Shown here piece by piece: positions 1 to 4,809 of a stretch of 11,555 nt of DNA. The first letter of the stretch is position 1; the number at the start of each line of letters is the position of its first letter. The DNA lies in assembly GCA_900766785.1 (NCBI GenBank), contig CAAFWT010000224.1, positions 1-11,555 of the forward strand, read 5' to 3'. This DNA comes from an uncultured Paraprevotella sp. Its GTDB lineage: Bacteria; Bacteroidota; Bacteroidia; Bacteroidales; Bacteroidaceae. A program made the position numbers and the translations under genes. The notes beneath the pieces are model-generated. The model searched no databases and was not told the DNA's origin. It saw only the letters and a program-made list of their open reading frames with translations.

Positions 1-19
1 GGATACTGGGTGCAAGACA

Positions 20-51
20 AAAACAGCAAAAACCCCTTGCGATGGACAAGG
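20..51 (-). terminator. Possible minus-strand intrinsic terminator
   Basis: Read on the minus strand, a CCTTG / CAAGG stem with a 7-nt loop (35-51) is followed by GG, then TTTTT, GC and TGTTTTTG. A short stem plus two T runs resembles a rho-independent terminator for transcripts coming leftward from the hydrolase gene through the repeat block. The stem is only 5 bp, so the call is tentative. Confidence 0.35.
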
Positions 52-74
52 ATAAACCTTCCCTATCCTCTGGC

Positions 75-93
75 GTACTGCCCTCCAGGCAGC
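75..93. repeat. Palindromic repeat, copy 1 (19 bp)
   Basis: GTACTGCCCTCCAGGCAGC occurs here and again, identical, at 154-172 and 200-218. The core CTGCC-ctcca-GGCAG is a perfect 5-bp stem with a 5-nt loop. In this copy the following bases are AGTA, so TACTG upstream can alternatively pair with CAGTA downstream. The other two copies instead continue into GGAGTGATGGTGA, so this is the divergent or truncated member. Confidence 0.8.
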
Positions 94-113
94 AGTATCT
101 AATTGAGGACTAT

Positions 114-144
114 CCTGGCACACCTACTCCGTCGGTGTACCAGG
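114..144. repeat. Imperfect inverted repeat (11-bp arms)
   Basis: CCTGGCACACC (114-124) and GGTGTACCAGG (134-144) are reverse complements except for one C/A mismatch in the middle, separated by a 9-nt loop. It lies between copies 1 and 2 of the 19-bp palindromic repeat and does not share their sequence. No T run follows on either strand, so it is not a typical terminator. Confidence 0.75.
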
Positions 145-152
145 TTACTCAA

Positions 153-185
153 GGTACTGCCCTCCAGGCAGCGGAGTGATGGTGA
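153..185. repeat. 33-bp direct repeat, copy 2 of palindrome
   Basis: The 33 bases starting GGTACTGCCCTCC and ending GTGATGGTGA are identical to positions 199-231. The unit contains the CTGCC-ctcca-GGCAG hairpin in its left half and a non-palindromic tail GGAGTGATGGTGA. Only 13 nt separate it from the next copy, giving a 46-nt period. Two copies with so short a spacer are better explained as tandem REP-like units than as CRISPR. Confidence 0.85.
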
Positions 186-198
186 GACATCTTGTGTT

Positions 199-231
199 GG
201 TACTGCCCTCCAGGCAGCGGAGTGATGGTGA
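199..231. repeat. 33-bp direct repeat, copy 3 of palindrome
   Basis: This is an exact duplicate of 153-185, in the same orientation. Identity stops abruptly on both sides: TT against AA before the unit, and AATAC against GACAT after it. The unit boundary is therefore sharp, as expected for a discrete repeated element rather than general sequence similarity. Confidence 0.85.
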
Positions 232-274
232 AATACTTATGAGGGTGGCATCCTGAGGGGTAGTAAGCACTTAG

Positions 275-303
275 CCCAGGGCAGAGCGAAGCGGCGCCCT
301 GGG
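275..303. repeat. Perfect inverted repeat CCCAGGGC / GCCCTGGG
   Basis: An 8-bp perfect inverted repeat (275-282 and 296-303) with a 13-nt GC-rich loop containing AGAGCGAAGCGG. The stem is stable but no T tract follows on either strand, so it is not a canonical intrinsic terminator, though it lies about 50 bp past the stop of the minus-strand hydrolase gene. It differs in sequence from the CTGCC/GGCAG repeats and may be a second family of the same cluster. Confidence 0.75.
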
Positions 304-323
304 TGTTGGTATCCCATACGTGC

Positions 324-343
324 GGCGCTCTACAGGAGCAGCC
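324..343. repeat. Small hairpin after the hydrolase stop codon
   Basis: GGCGCTC (324-330) pairs with GAGC-A-GCC (336-343) with one bulged A and a 5-nt loop. On the minus strand it begins 6 nt past the hydrolase stop codon. There is no T run, so it may protect the mRNA 3' end or simply belong to the palindrome cluster. Confidence 0.5.
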
Positions 344-349
344 TGCTTA

Positions 350-1345
350 TTAGTTCCGCCCCTTCTTCCGTTTTGCGTAAGCGTGCTTTGAGGTGAGTTG
401 ACTTATGAATTTCATCACCCTGCCCATATACTTCTGGTCCGACGAAGGTTGGGTGAAGTCCTTACAGATGAAATGCTCGTCACCGTCAACGGTCATCGTA
501 TCGAGGTCTTCGGTATATTTCGATGCCTCGGCAGTGAGTTTCTCAAAACATGAGTAGGGCACCTGTGTGTCCTGACGACTGTGCATCATAAGCACTGGTC
601 GGCCGCTGAGGCCACGCAGAGAATATATGGGACTACATACCGAAGCGTCGACGCCGTATTTCTCCCTGATGACACTCCCTGTGACGCCATCCAGTTCGTC
701 TGCCGGTATCATCGGCAAGAATGCCTCGCGACTTGCCTGCAGAAAGTCCTCCAGACTGGAAAAGGCAGACAGTGAAATAAGACCATCGATATCCTGGTTC
801 TCCCCTATGGAGCGTATGGCCACGGCACCTCCCATCGACACGCCCATCACTATGATGGGGACTCCCTGATATCTGGCTTTACTTTTAATGTAATCCGTAA
901 CAGCCTTCACGTCGGAAGTCTCCTCATAGGCCAGGCCTATACGGTTGCCGTCACTCTTGCCATGACCTCTGAGGTCGGGCATGATGGTAGCCACCTTGGC
1001 CTTATAAAACTCAGCGGCATGACCATAGAATGCCGTCACCGAGGGGTTCTCTATGCCGGAGAGACAAATCACCACGCCCTTGGGCCGTTTCGGACAAATC
1101 TCATAGGCGAATATGCCATATCCGTCGGCAGTCTTCAGATGCAGGGAGTCGGGAGCTGGCAGTCCGAAGTCCCTGGCATCGTAAATCTTGTTGTGGTCAA
1201 CATGCTTGTCCACGAGATAATCAATGACCTGCCTCTCAGCTGCCATCCACACTTCCTTCCCGCCTGTGTCCTGTGCCTTAGCCTCAAAGGAAAACAACGA
1301 GCAGGCGACAAACGATACTGCAAATATTGCTCTTAATACTCTCAT
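350..1345 (-). CDS. Secreted alpha/beta hydrolase (serine esterase/lipase-like)
   Basis: A 331-residue exported alpha/beta-hydrolase-fold protein. Residues 1 to about 24 form a signal peptide (hydrophobic run IFAVSFVACSLFSF, then EAKAQ). The fold signatures are DLRGHGKSDG (124-133), the nucleophile elbow GVSMGG with Ser170, Asp259 in HSRQDTQVP and His291 in GDEHF: a complete Ser-Asp-His triad in the usual order. The closest general type is the monoglyceride-lipase / serine aminopeptidase S33 group; the substrate cannot be read from sequence. The start is supported by GGGAGG at 1350-1355, 4 nt before the ATG. It follows the YbjQ-family gene by 39 nt, so the two are probably cotranscribed from the promoter at 1758-1789. 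The C-terminus is very basic (KRKKGRN). Fold and export are firm; physiological role is unknown. Confidence 0.88.
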   Translation of the reverse strand: MRVLRAIFAVSFVACSLFSFEAKAQDTGGKEVWMAAERQVIDYLVDKHVDHNKIYDARDFGLPAPDSLHLKTADGYGIFAYEICPKRPKGVVICLSGIENPSVTAFYGHAAEFYKAKVATIMPDLRGHGKSDGNRIGLAYEETSDVKAVTDYIKSKARYQGVPIIVMGVSMGGAVAIRSIGENQDIDGLISLSAFSSLEDFLQASREAFLPMIPADELDGVTGSVIREKYGVDASVCSPIYSLRGLSGRPVLMMHSRQDTQVPYSCFEKLTAEASKYTEDLDTMTVDGDEHFICKDFTQPSSDQKYMGRVMKFISQLTSKHAYAKRKKGRN

Positions 1346-1349
1346 ATAT

Positions 1350-1355
1350 CCTCCC
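1350..1355 (-). promoter_or_regulatory. Shine-Dalgarno site of the hydrolase gene
   Basis: On the minus strand GGGAGG lies 4 nt upstream of the ATG at 1345. This is a stronger match to the anti-SD than most genes here carry, and it fixes the hydrolase start. Confidence 0.6.
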
Positions 1356-1384
1356 TATATTCTTACAAATGATGGATAATTCCG

Positions 1385-1702
1385 TTATATCACCACAGCC
1401 GTACCACTTGCCGTGACCATGAGCATGGACCCATTGGCACCCAGCGCCTCATAGTCGAGATCTACGCCCACTATAGCATTCGCCCCCATCATCTGTGCAC
1501 GCTCCTGCATCTCACTCATCGCTATGTCCTTAGCCTCGCGTAGCACGCTCTCATACGAGCTACTTCTTCCGCCCACGATATCACGGATATTGGCAAAAAA
1601 GTCCTTCACGAAGTTGGCACCGATGATGGTTTCACCTGTCACCAAACCTTTGTACTCTCTGATGGGATGCCCTTCGATGGTGGGAGTTGTGGTTACTATC
1701 AT
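1385..1702 (-). CDS. YbjQ family protein (putative heavy-metal-binding, UPF0145)
   Basis: A 105-residue cytoplasmic protein. It matches the YbjQ/UPF0145 family in length and pattern: an N-terminal strand MIVTTTPTIEGHPI, the segment YKGLVTGETIIGANFVKDFFANIRDIVGGRSSSYE (about residues 17-51), a helix of the EAKDIAMSEMQERA type, and GANAIVGVDLDYEAL, ending in a hydrophobic strand. Family members are small homopentamers called putative heavy-metal-binding; a biochemical function is not established. No cysteines or histidine clusters that would make a metal site obvious are seen. The 5' leader is A/T-rich with no clear Shine-Dalgarno. First gene of the probable two-gene unit with the secreted hydrolase. 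E. coli has ybjQ as the reference member, but the symbol carries little functional meaning. Confidence 0.88.
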   Translation of the reverse strand: MIVTTTPTIEGHPIREYKGLVTGETIIGANFVKDFFANIRDIVGGRSSSYESVLREAKDIAMSEMQERAQMMGANAIVGVDLDYEALGANGSMLMVTASGTAVVI

Positions 1703-1757
1703 AATATAATAATATTTAGGTATTGATTACTTCATTCCTGTTTTTACGATTCCTCTG

Positions 1758-1789
1758 CGAAAGTACTGCATCCATGGCAGACAACCAAA
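1758..1789 (-). promoter_or_regulatory. Bacteroidota-type promoter for the YbjQ/hydrolase unit
   Basis: On the minus strand, TTTG (1786-1789) is followed after 20 nt by TACTTTCG (1758-1765). This fits the -33 TTTG / -7 TAnnTTTG consensus of the Bacteroidota primary sigma factor with one mismatch in the -7 box. Transcription would begin around 1750, leaving a leader of about 50 nt before the ATG at 1702. Confidence 0.6.
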
Positions 1790-1842
1790 GAAAAGGGAAA
1801 AAAGAATGAGTGAATTGACGATAAAAGTCCATACAAAGGAAG

Positions 1843-1881
1843 ATTGCGGCCACATGCATCACATGATGCTGTAGCCGCAAT
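1843..1881 (-). terminator. Bipartite hairpin after the small acidic ORF
   Basis: ATTGCGGC (1843-1850) pairs perfectly with GCCGCAAT (1874-1881); inside, GCATCA (1856-1861) pairs with TGATGC (1864-1869) around a 2-nt loop. The result is a two-tier stem 55 nt beyond the stop of the 51-residue ORF. The downstream minus-strand sequence (CTTCCTTTGTATGG) is only moderately T-rich, so it is a weak terminator or an RNA 3'-end structure. It separates the secreted-protein unit from the YbjQ promoter. Confidence 0.55.
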
Positions 1882-1936
1882 CAGTATCATCCACGAGCAT
1901 ATCCACCTTCACCTGCAGGCGGATACCCCGCTTCTC

Positions 1937-2092
1937 TTACCACTGGTCATCCCAGGCATCGTCTTCCTTCACAAACTGGTTGTTGGGATCGTCTTTTGAG
2001 GGCTTCTCGTCATGCGGATTTGAGAGAGCAATGGGTAATATGGTGTCCACCTTGTGGGCAATACATTCGGGATTGATATACGTCTTTTTCAT
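1937..2092 (-). CDS. Small acidic protein, 51 aa, Prevotella-type hypothetical
   Basis: This reading frame encodes MKKTYINPECIAHKVDTILP, then IALSNPHDEKPSKDDPNNQF, then VKEDDAWDDQW. The start lies 26 nt beyond the stop of the 782-residue secreted protein, so the two are probably on one mRNA. The N-terminus is basic and beta-like (MKKTYINPE), the middle hydrophobic (TILPIALS), and the second half strongly acidic and Trp-ended. I recognise this as a type of short hypothetical protein common in Prevotella genomes; I know of no assigned function. There is no cleavable signal peptide and no membrane helix. One cysteine (residue 10) is present. It could be a partner of, or a regulator for, the secreted protein, but that is inference from position only. 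Confidence 0.65.
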   Translation of the reverse strand: MKKTYINPECIAHKVDTILPIALSNPHDEKPSKDDPNNQFVKEDDAWDDQW

Positions 2093-2118
2093 AATTGCTG
2101 CTTGTTTTTAAAAATTGA

Positions 2119-4467
2119 TTACTTAACCATAAGTTTCTTTCCGTTCACAATATAGAGGCCGCGCTGTGCCTTCTGTACGCGCTGACCGCTGAGATTGTAG
2201 ATGACGTCGGTATTGTTCTCTGCCTCCACGCCCTCTATGGCTGTAGGTGTGCCGTCCAGCAGGAAGCCCTTCACGCTTGCAGCATTGGGAACAGCCAAGT
2301 AGGCGGTACCAGCCTTCACTGTGAATGTGCCGCCATTGTTTGCACCCCAGTAGAATCCGAGACCGGTCTTAGCAGCATAGTCATCATAAGCGAGCTTGTA
2401 GAATTTATAGCTGCCAGAGATGCCAGACATCCCCTGGCTTGCAGGCTTCAGGAGGTTGTTCTCAATGGCATCAGCCTCATCGATATAGAAGTAGGGAGCA
2501 GTCTCGTTCTCACTCTTGAGGAGCACGCCAGTACCGGCAGGAACCTGCTTGCTGGTCACCTCATTGAGCTGCAGAACACCATTCACCACATTCACGGCAT
2601 AGACAGTTGCATCCACAAACTCCACAGCCTTGTCGCTGCTGAAGGTAGCATAGTTGGCTGTGCCGTCTGTGGCGGGGAGAGAAGAACCCATATAATATAC
2701 ATCTATAGAAGTAAAGCGACAGGTTTTACTGAATTTAATCACCACCTCCGTTGTTCCAAGCCCGGTAATTTCTTCTTCATCATCAACATATGATAAGTCA
2801 TAATTTACCTTCACTGAAAATATCTTCTCTGCCGCAGTGATGGTTATAGTATTTTCCGTATATGCACGAACTGCCGTTCCTTTATAATAATACTTTGTGG
2901 GAGTAGAAGAATCTTGGGGCTTTGCAAATACCATCTTAAACGACTGGCCTTGATAATCTTCAACATTTACAGATTGACCTGAAGATAAACTAACATAAGG
3001 CTCAATCTTTGTGAAATCAACAGACTCATATCCACTTGCAGCAGGAATCAAGGGGGCAGATACATATAAATCGTAGCTCTTCTCTATAGCGTAGTAGTTC
3101 TCTGTAGAAGGAGCAGAAACTGTGATGGTTGTCTTACCCTTGGCAACTGGAGTGATGGTTACTTTTGTACCCTCAACAGAAACGGTAGCCACAGAAGGGT
3201 CGCTTGACTCAACTGAGAGCACGCCGTCACCATCATAATCAACAGTATACTCATCAGATTCACCAATCAAAAGAGAGACCTTGTTTGAAAAATCTAATGT
3301 TGCATCAGTCTTGGGTTTCGTTGCTGTGTATGTTAGGTTTGTCCAATCCCATGAATTCTCTTCAGGAGCAAGTTCCCATGTACCTTTATAATTTTTCCAT
3401 GGACAAGTCATGGTTCCAGACAATTTTCCCTCTTTTACCCAGTCTTCAGGAACATTTTGATAATATATCTCTATGTCCTTCCCATCCTTCTGAATATCAA
3501 AATACACGCCATCACGGTTGCCTGCATTGGTTACAAATATCTCCTTGATGGGTACACCAGTAAATGAAACTGTCACCAAGGTGCCAGGTGTCAGTTCAGC
3601 AGCAACCAGATCCTCAAGGCTTGAGAATACAACCGGAAAAGTATAGGTAGCAGAAGCAATAGAAGAAGTATTTCCCTCACTATCGACGGCAATCATCTTC
3701 AATGTGCAGGAAGTACTAATCACAATACCCACCTCGTCATTATATTGGGCTCCATTGGTAGCAGATGGCTCTGTTCCATCTGTAGTATAATAATAAGTAT
3801 AGTCAGAAGAATAATTTGAAACCTTAACTGTTTGAGCTTCCAATAATTGCCCACCATATATAGAAAAATCAGGCATAGAGATAGAGATAGAGCCTTCAAT
3901 TTTCTTATATATTACAACATTCTTTTGAGTTCCACCATAAACAGCAAAACGAGGACTACTAGTGTTATATTGAAGCGAATGATAAGACGTGTTTGAAGCA
4001 ATTTTCAAAGTAAACACATCGTTTTCTGCAATTGTTGGAGTAAATGCTGTGGATGATGATTCCTCAACAAAAAATTTGAGGTTGTTTTTTGTGTTTGCAT
4101 TTCCGACATAACCTTGGGGACACCTTATCGTTATCGCACCTGACACAGATGAACTTGGAGATATCACAACCTCATATTTTGATGTTTCATTCACAGAGGA
4201 AAAATCTATAGTACTCTTTCCACCCGCTGTATCTTCTGTACCACTATATAAATATCCTACTGAGGTTGTTGTGGCAGATCCGTAATTTTGCATAGGAATA
4301 ATTACACCACTATTAGCCGTAGCCTCATAACCAATAATGAATGTACCACCTGCCAATAAATCTTCCACAGAAGTGCATCGTGACCATGTAGTTTGTGCTG
4401 CAGCATTCACTCCACCCATCAGGATGGTGAGCACAAGCAGGAGGCTTTTTAGAGTAAATTGTTTCAT
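2119..4467 (-). CDS. Large secreted multidomain protein with type IX sorting-like C-terminus
   Basis: A 782-residue exported protein of unknown role. Residues 1-25 form a signal peptide ending AAAQ. Region about 28-190 is an unassigned beta-rich domain; about 195-278 resembles the chitobiase/beta-hexosaminidase C-terminal-like domain (YYYTTDGTEPS, then TLKMIAVDSEGNTSSIASATY). About 282-385 is an OB-like beta domain (TPGTLVTVSFTGVPIKEI, DGVYFDIQKDGKDIEIYY). About 390-472 is a bacterial Ig-like (Big_2) domain (SVESSDPSVATVSVEGTKVT, TTITVSAPSTENYYAIEKSY). About 605-735 is a module I associate with Prevotella secreted proteins (YAVNVVNGVLQLNEV, PAGTGVLL). The tail IYNLSGQRVQKAQRGLYIV followed by NGKKLMVK resembles a type IX (Por) sorting domain, implying outer-membrane transit and surface attachment or release. 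No catalytic site is visible; an adhesin or matrix role is possible. The middle is clearly AT-richer than both ends. Confidence 0.8.
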   Translation of the reverse strand: MKQFTLKSLLLVLTILMGGVNAAAQTTWSRCTSVEDLLAGGTFIIGYEATANSGVIIPMQNYGSATTTSVGYLYSGTEDTAGGKSTIDFSSVNETSKYEVVISPSSSVSGAITIRCPQGYVGNANTKNNLKFFVEESSSTAFTPTIAENDVFTLKIASNTSYHSLQYNTSSPRFAVYGGTQKNVVIYKKIEGSISISMPDFSIYGGQLLEAQTVKVSNYSSDYTYYYTTDGTEPSATNGAQYNDEVGIVISTSCTLKMIAVDSEGNTSSIASATYTFPVVFSSLEDLVAAELTPGTLVTVSFTGVPIKEIFVTNAGNRDGVYFDIQKDGKDIEIYYQNVPEDWVKEGKLSGTMTCPWKNYKGTWELAPEENSWDWTNLTYTATKPKTDATLDFSNKVSLLIGESDEYTVDYDGDGVLSVESSDPSVATVSVEGTKVTITPVAKGKTTITVSAPSTENYYAIEKSYDLYVSAPLIPAASGYESVDFTKIEPYVSLSSGQSVNVEDYQGQSFKMVFAKPQDSSTPTKYYYKGTAVRAYTENTITITAAEKIFSVKVNYDLSYVDDEEEITGLGTTEVVIKFSKTCRFTSIDVYYMGSSLPATDGTANYATFSSDKAVEFVDATVYAVNVVNGVLQLNEVTSKQVPAGTGVLLKSENETAPYFYIDEADAIENNLLKPASQGMSGISGSYKFYKLAYDDYAAKTGLGFYWGANNGGTFTVKAGTAYLAVPNAASVKGFLLDGTPTAIEGVEAENNTDVIYNLSGQRVQKAQRGLYIVNGKKLMVK

Positions 4468-4538
4468 AATGAATTTGTTTTTATTGTTTTGTTATTAGTT
4501 TGCTTATGGTTTCTTTGTCCATTCGTCAATTTCCTCAT
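4464..4538 (-). other. Upstream reading frame overlapping the secreted-protein start
   Basis: In the mRNA leader, an ATG at 4538 opens a 24-codon frame (MRKLTNGQRNHKQTNNKTIK, then TNSL) whose TGA overlaps the main gene's ATG as ATGA. The predicted peptide is basic and Asn/Lys-rich, which is also what random A-rich leader would encode. A second short frame, 13 codons (MDKETISKLITKQ), runs from 4522 to a TAA at 4481. Neither has a clear Shine-Dalgarno. It could couple translation of the leader to the main gene, or be chance. Confidence 0.25.
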
Positions 4539-4700
4539 CCGAATTTTGGTATAGGAAGACTGGAATTTCGGTATCAGCCTTACTCTAAGTTGCAAAATTA
4601 CACATTATTATATAATAAGCAATCATCCCATACCATTTTTTATCCTTTCTACCGTATTGTATGACAAAGTCATGTCAGCCACGATGTCCCGAGCCCACAG
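4468..4700 (-). other. Leader and upstream region of the secreted-protein gene
   Basis: These bases hold the promoter (4593-4622), the long A-rich 5' leader and the short upstream frames. Within the leader, the frame 4504-4584 reads DTEIPVFLYQNSDEEIDEW then TKKP and a stop, preceded by a TAG at 4585-4587 with no start codon between. It looks more protein-like (acidic, ending near Trp) than its surroundings and could be a decayed C-terminus of a small acidic protein. I see no riboswitch fold that I can name. Confidence 0.4.
4593..4622 (-). promoter_or_regulatory. Promoter for the secreted protein
   Basis: On the minus strand TTG (4620-4622) precedes TAATTTTG (4593-4600) by 19 nt, a perfect TAnnTTTG -7 box with the expected -33 TTG. 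The spacer is almost entirely A/T. Transcription would start near 4586, giving a leader of roughly 120 nt before the ATG at 4467, longer than for the other genes here. Confidence 0.7.
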
Positions 4701-4768
4701 AGATAAAGGAAAGAAAAGAGGTTGGGCGTGCCCTAACATCATCTGATGTCACAGACACGCCCAACCTC
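4701..4768 (-). terminator. Strong intrinsic terminator of the ackA operon
   Basis: GAGGTTGGGCGTG (4718-4730) and CACGCCCAACCTC (4756-4768) form a perfect 13-bp stem. Inside it, ACATCA (4736-4741) and TGATGT (4744-4749) form a second 6-bp stem. On the minus strand the base of the hairpin is followed by TTTTCTTTCCTTTATC. It lies about 40 nt past the ackA stop codon, with no other candidate terminator after pta or cdaA, so it probably ends the folP-cdaA-pta-ackA transcript. Confidence 0.85.
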
Positions 4769-4792
4769 AGAGCTACCGTACCTTACGGCTCT
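4769..4792 (-). other. Small stem-loop between ackA stop and terminator
   Basis: CCGTA (4776-4780) and TACGG (4784-4788) pair around a 3-nt loop; AGAGC (4769-4773) can pair with GCTCT (4788-4792) outside it, sharing one G. It directly abuts the main terminator stem. It could add 3'-end stability; a regulatory role is not shown. Confidence 0.35.
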
Positions 4793-4809
4793 CCTGCCTG
4801 GCGAGAAAC

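Larger units (their letters stand above)
1..349. other. Palindrome-rich non-coding block
   Basis: No convincing gene is visible in these 349 bases. Frame 1 is open from the window edge to a stop at 100-102 and frame 3 to a stop at 175-177, but neither resembles a protein family and both run through the palindromic repeats. The block is instead a chain of short inverted repeats (35-51, 50-68, 75-93, 114-144, 153-185, 199-231, 275-303, 324-343) beginning just after the stop codon of the minus-strand hydrolase gene. This layout fits an intergenic cluster of REP-like interspersed elements. The left edge could still hold the last few codons of an unseen gene. Confidence 0.6.

Noticed and set aside
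42..177. Open plus-strand frame from an ATG at 42 to the stop at 175-177
   Set aside because: It crosses two palindromic repeats and the 114-144 hairpin and shows no domain character; chance frame.
153..231. CRISPR-like repeat pair
   Set aside because: Only two full repeats with a 13-nt spacer, and no cas genes; spacing is too short for CRISPR.
239..319. Minus-strand 26-codon ORF through the 275-303 palindrome (MGYQHPGRRFALPWAK...)
   Set aside because: It is a translation of the inverted repeat, with no ribosome-binding site; such ORFs are usual artefacts of repeats.
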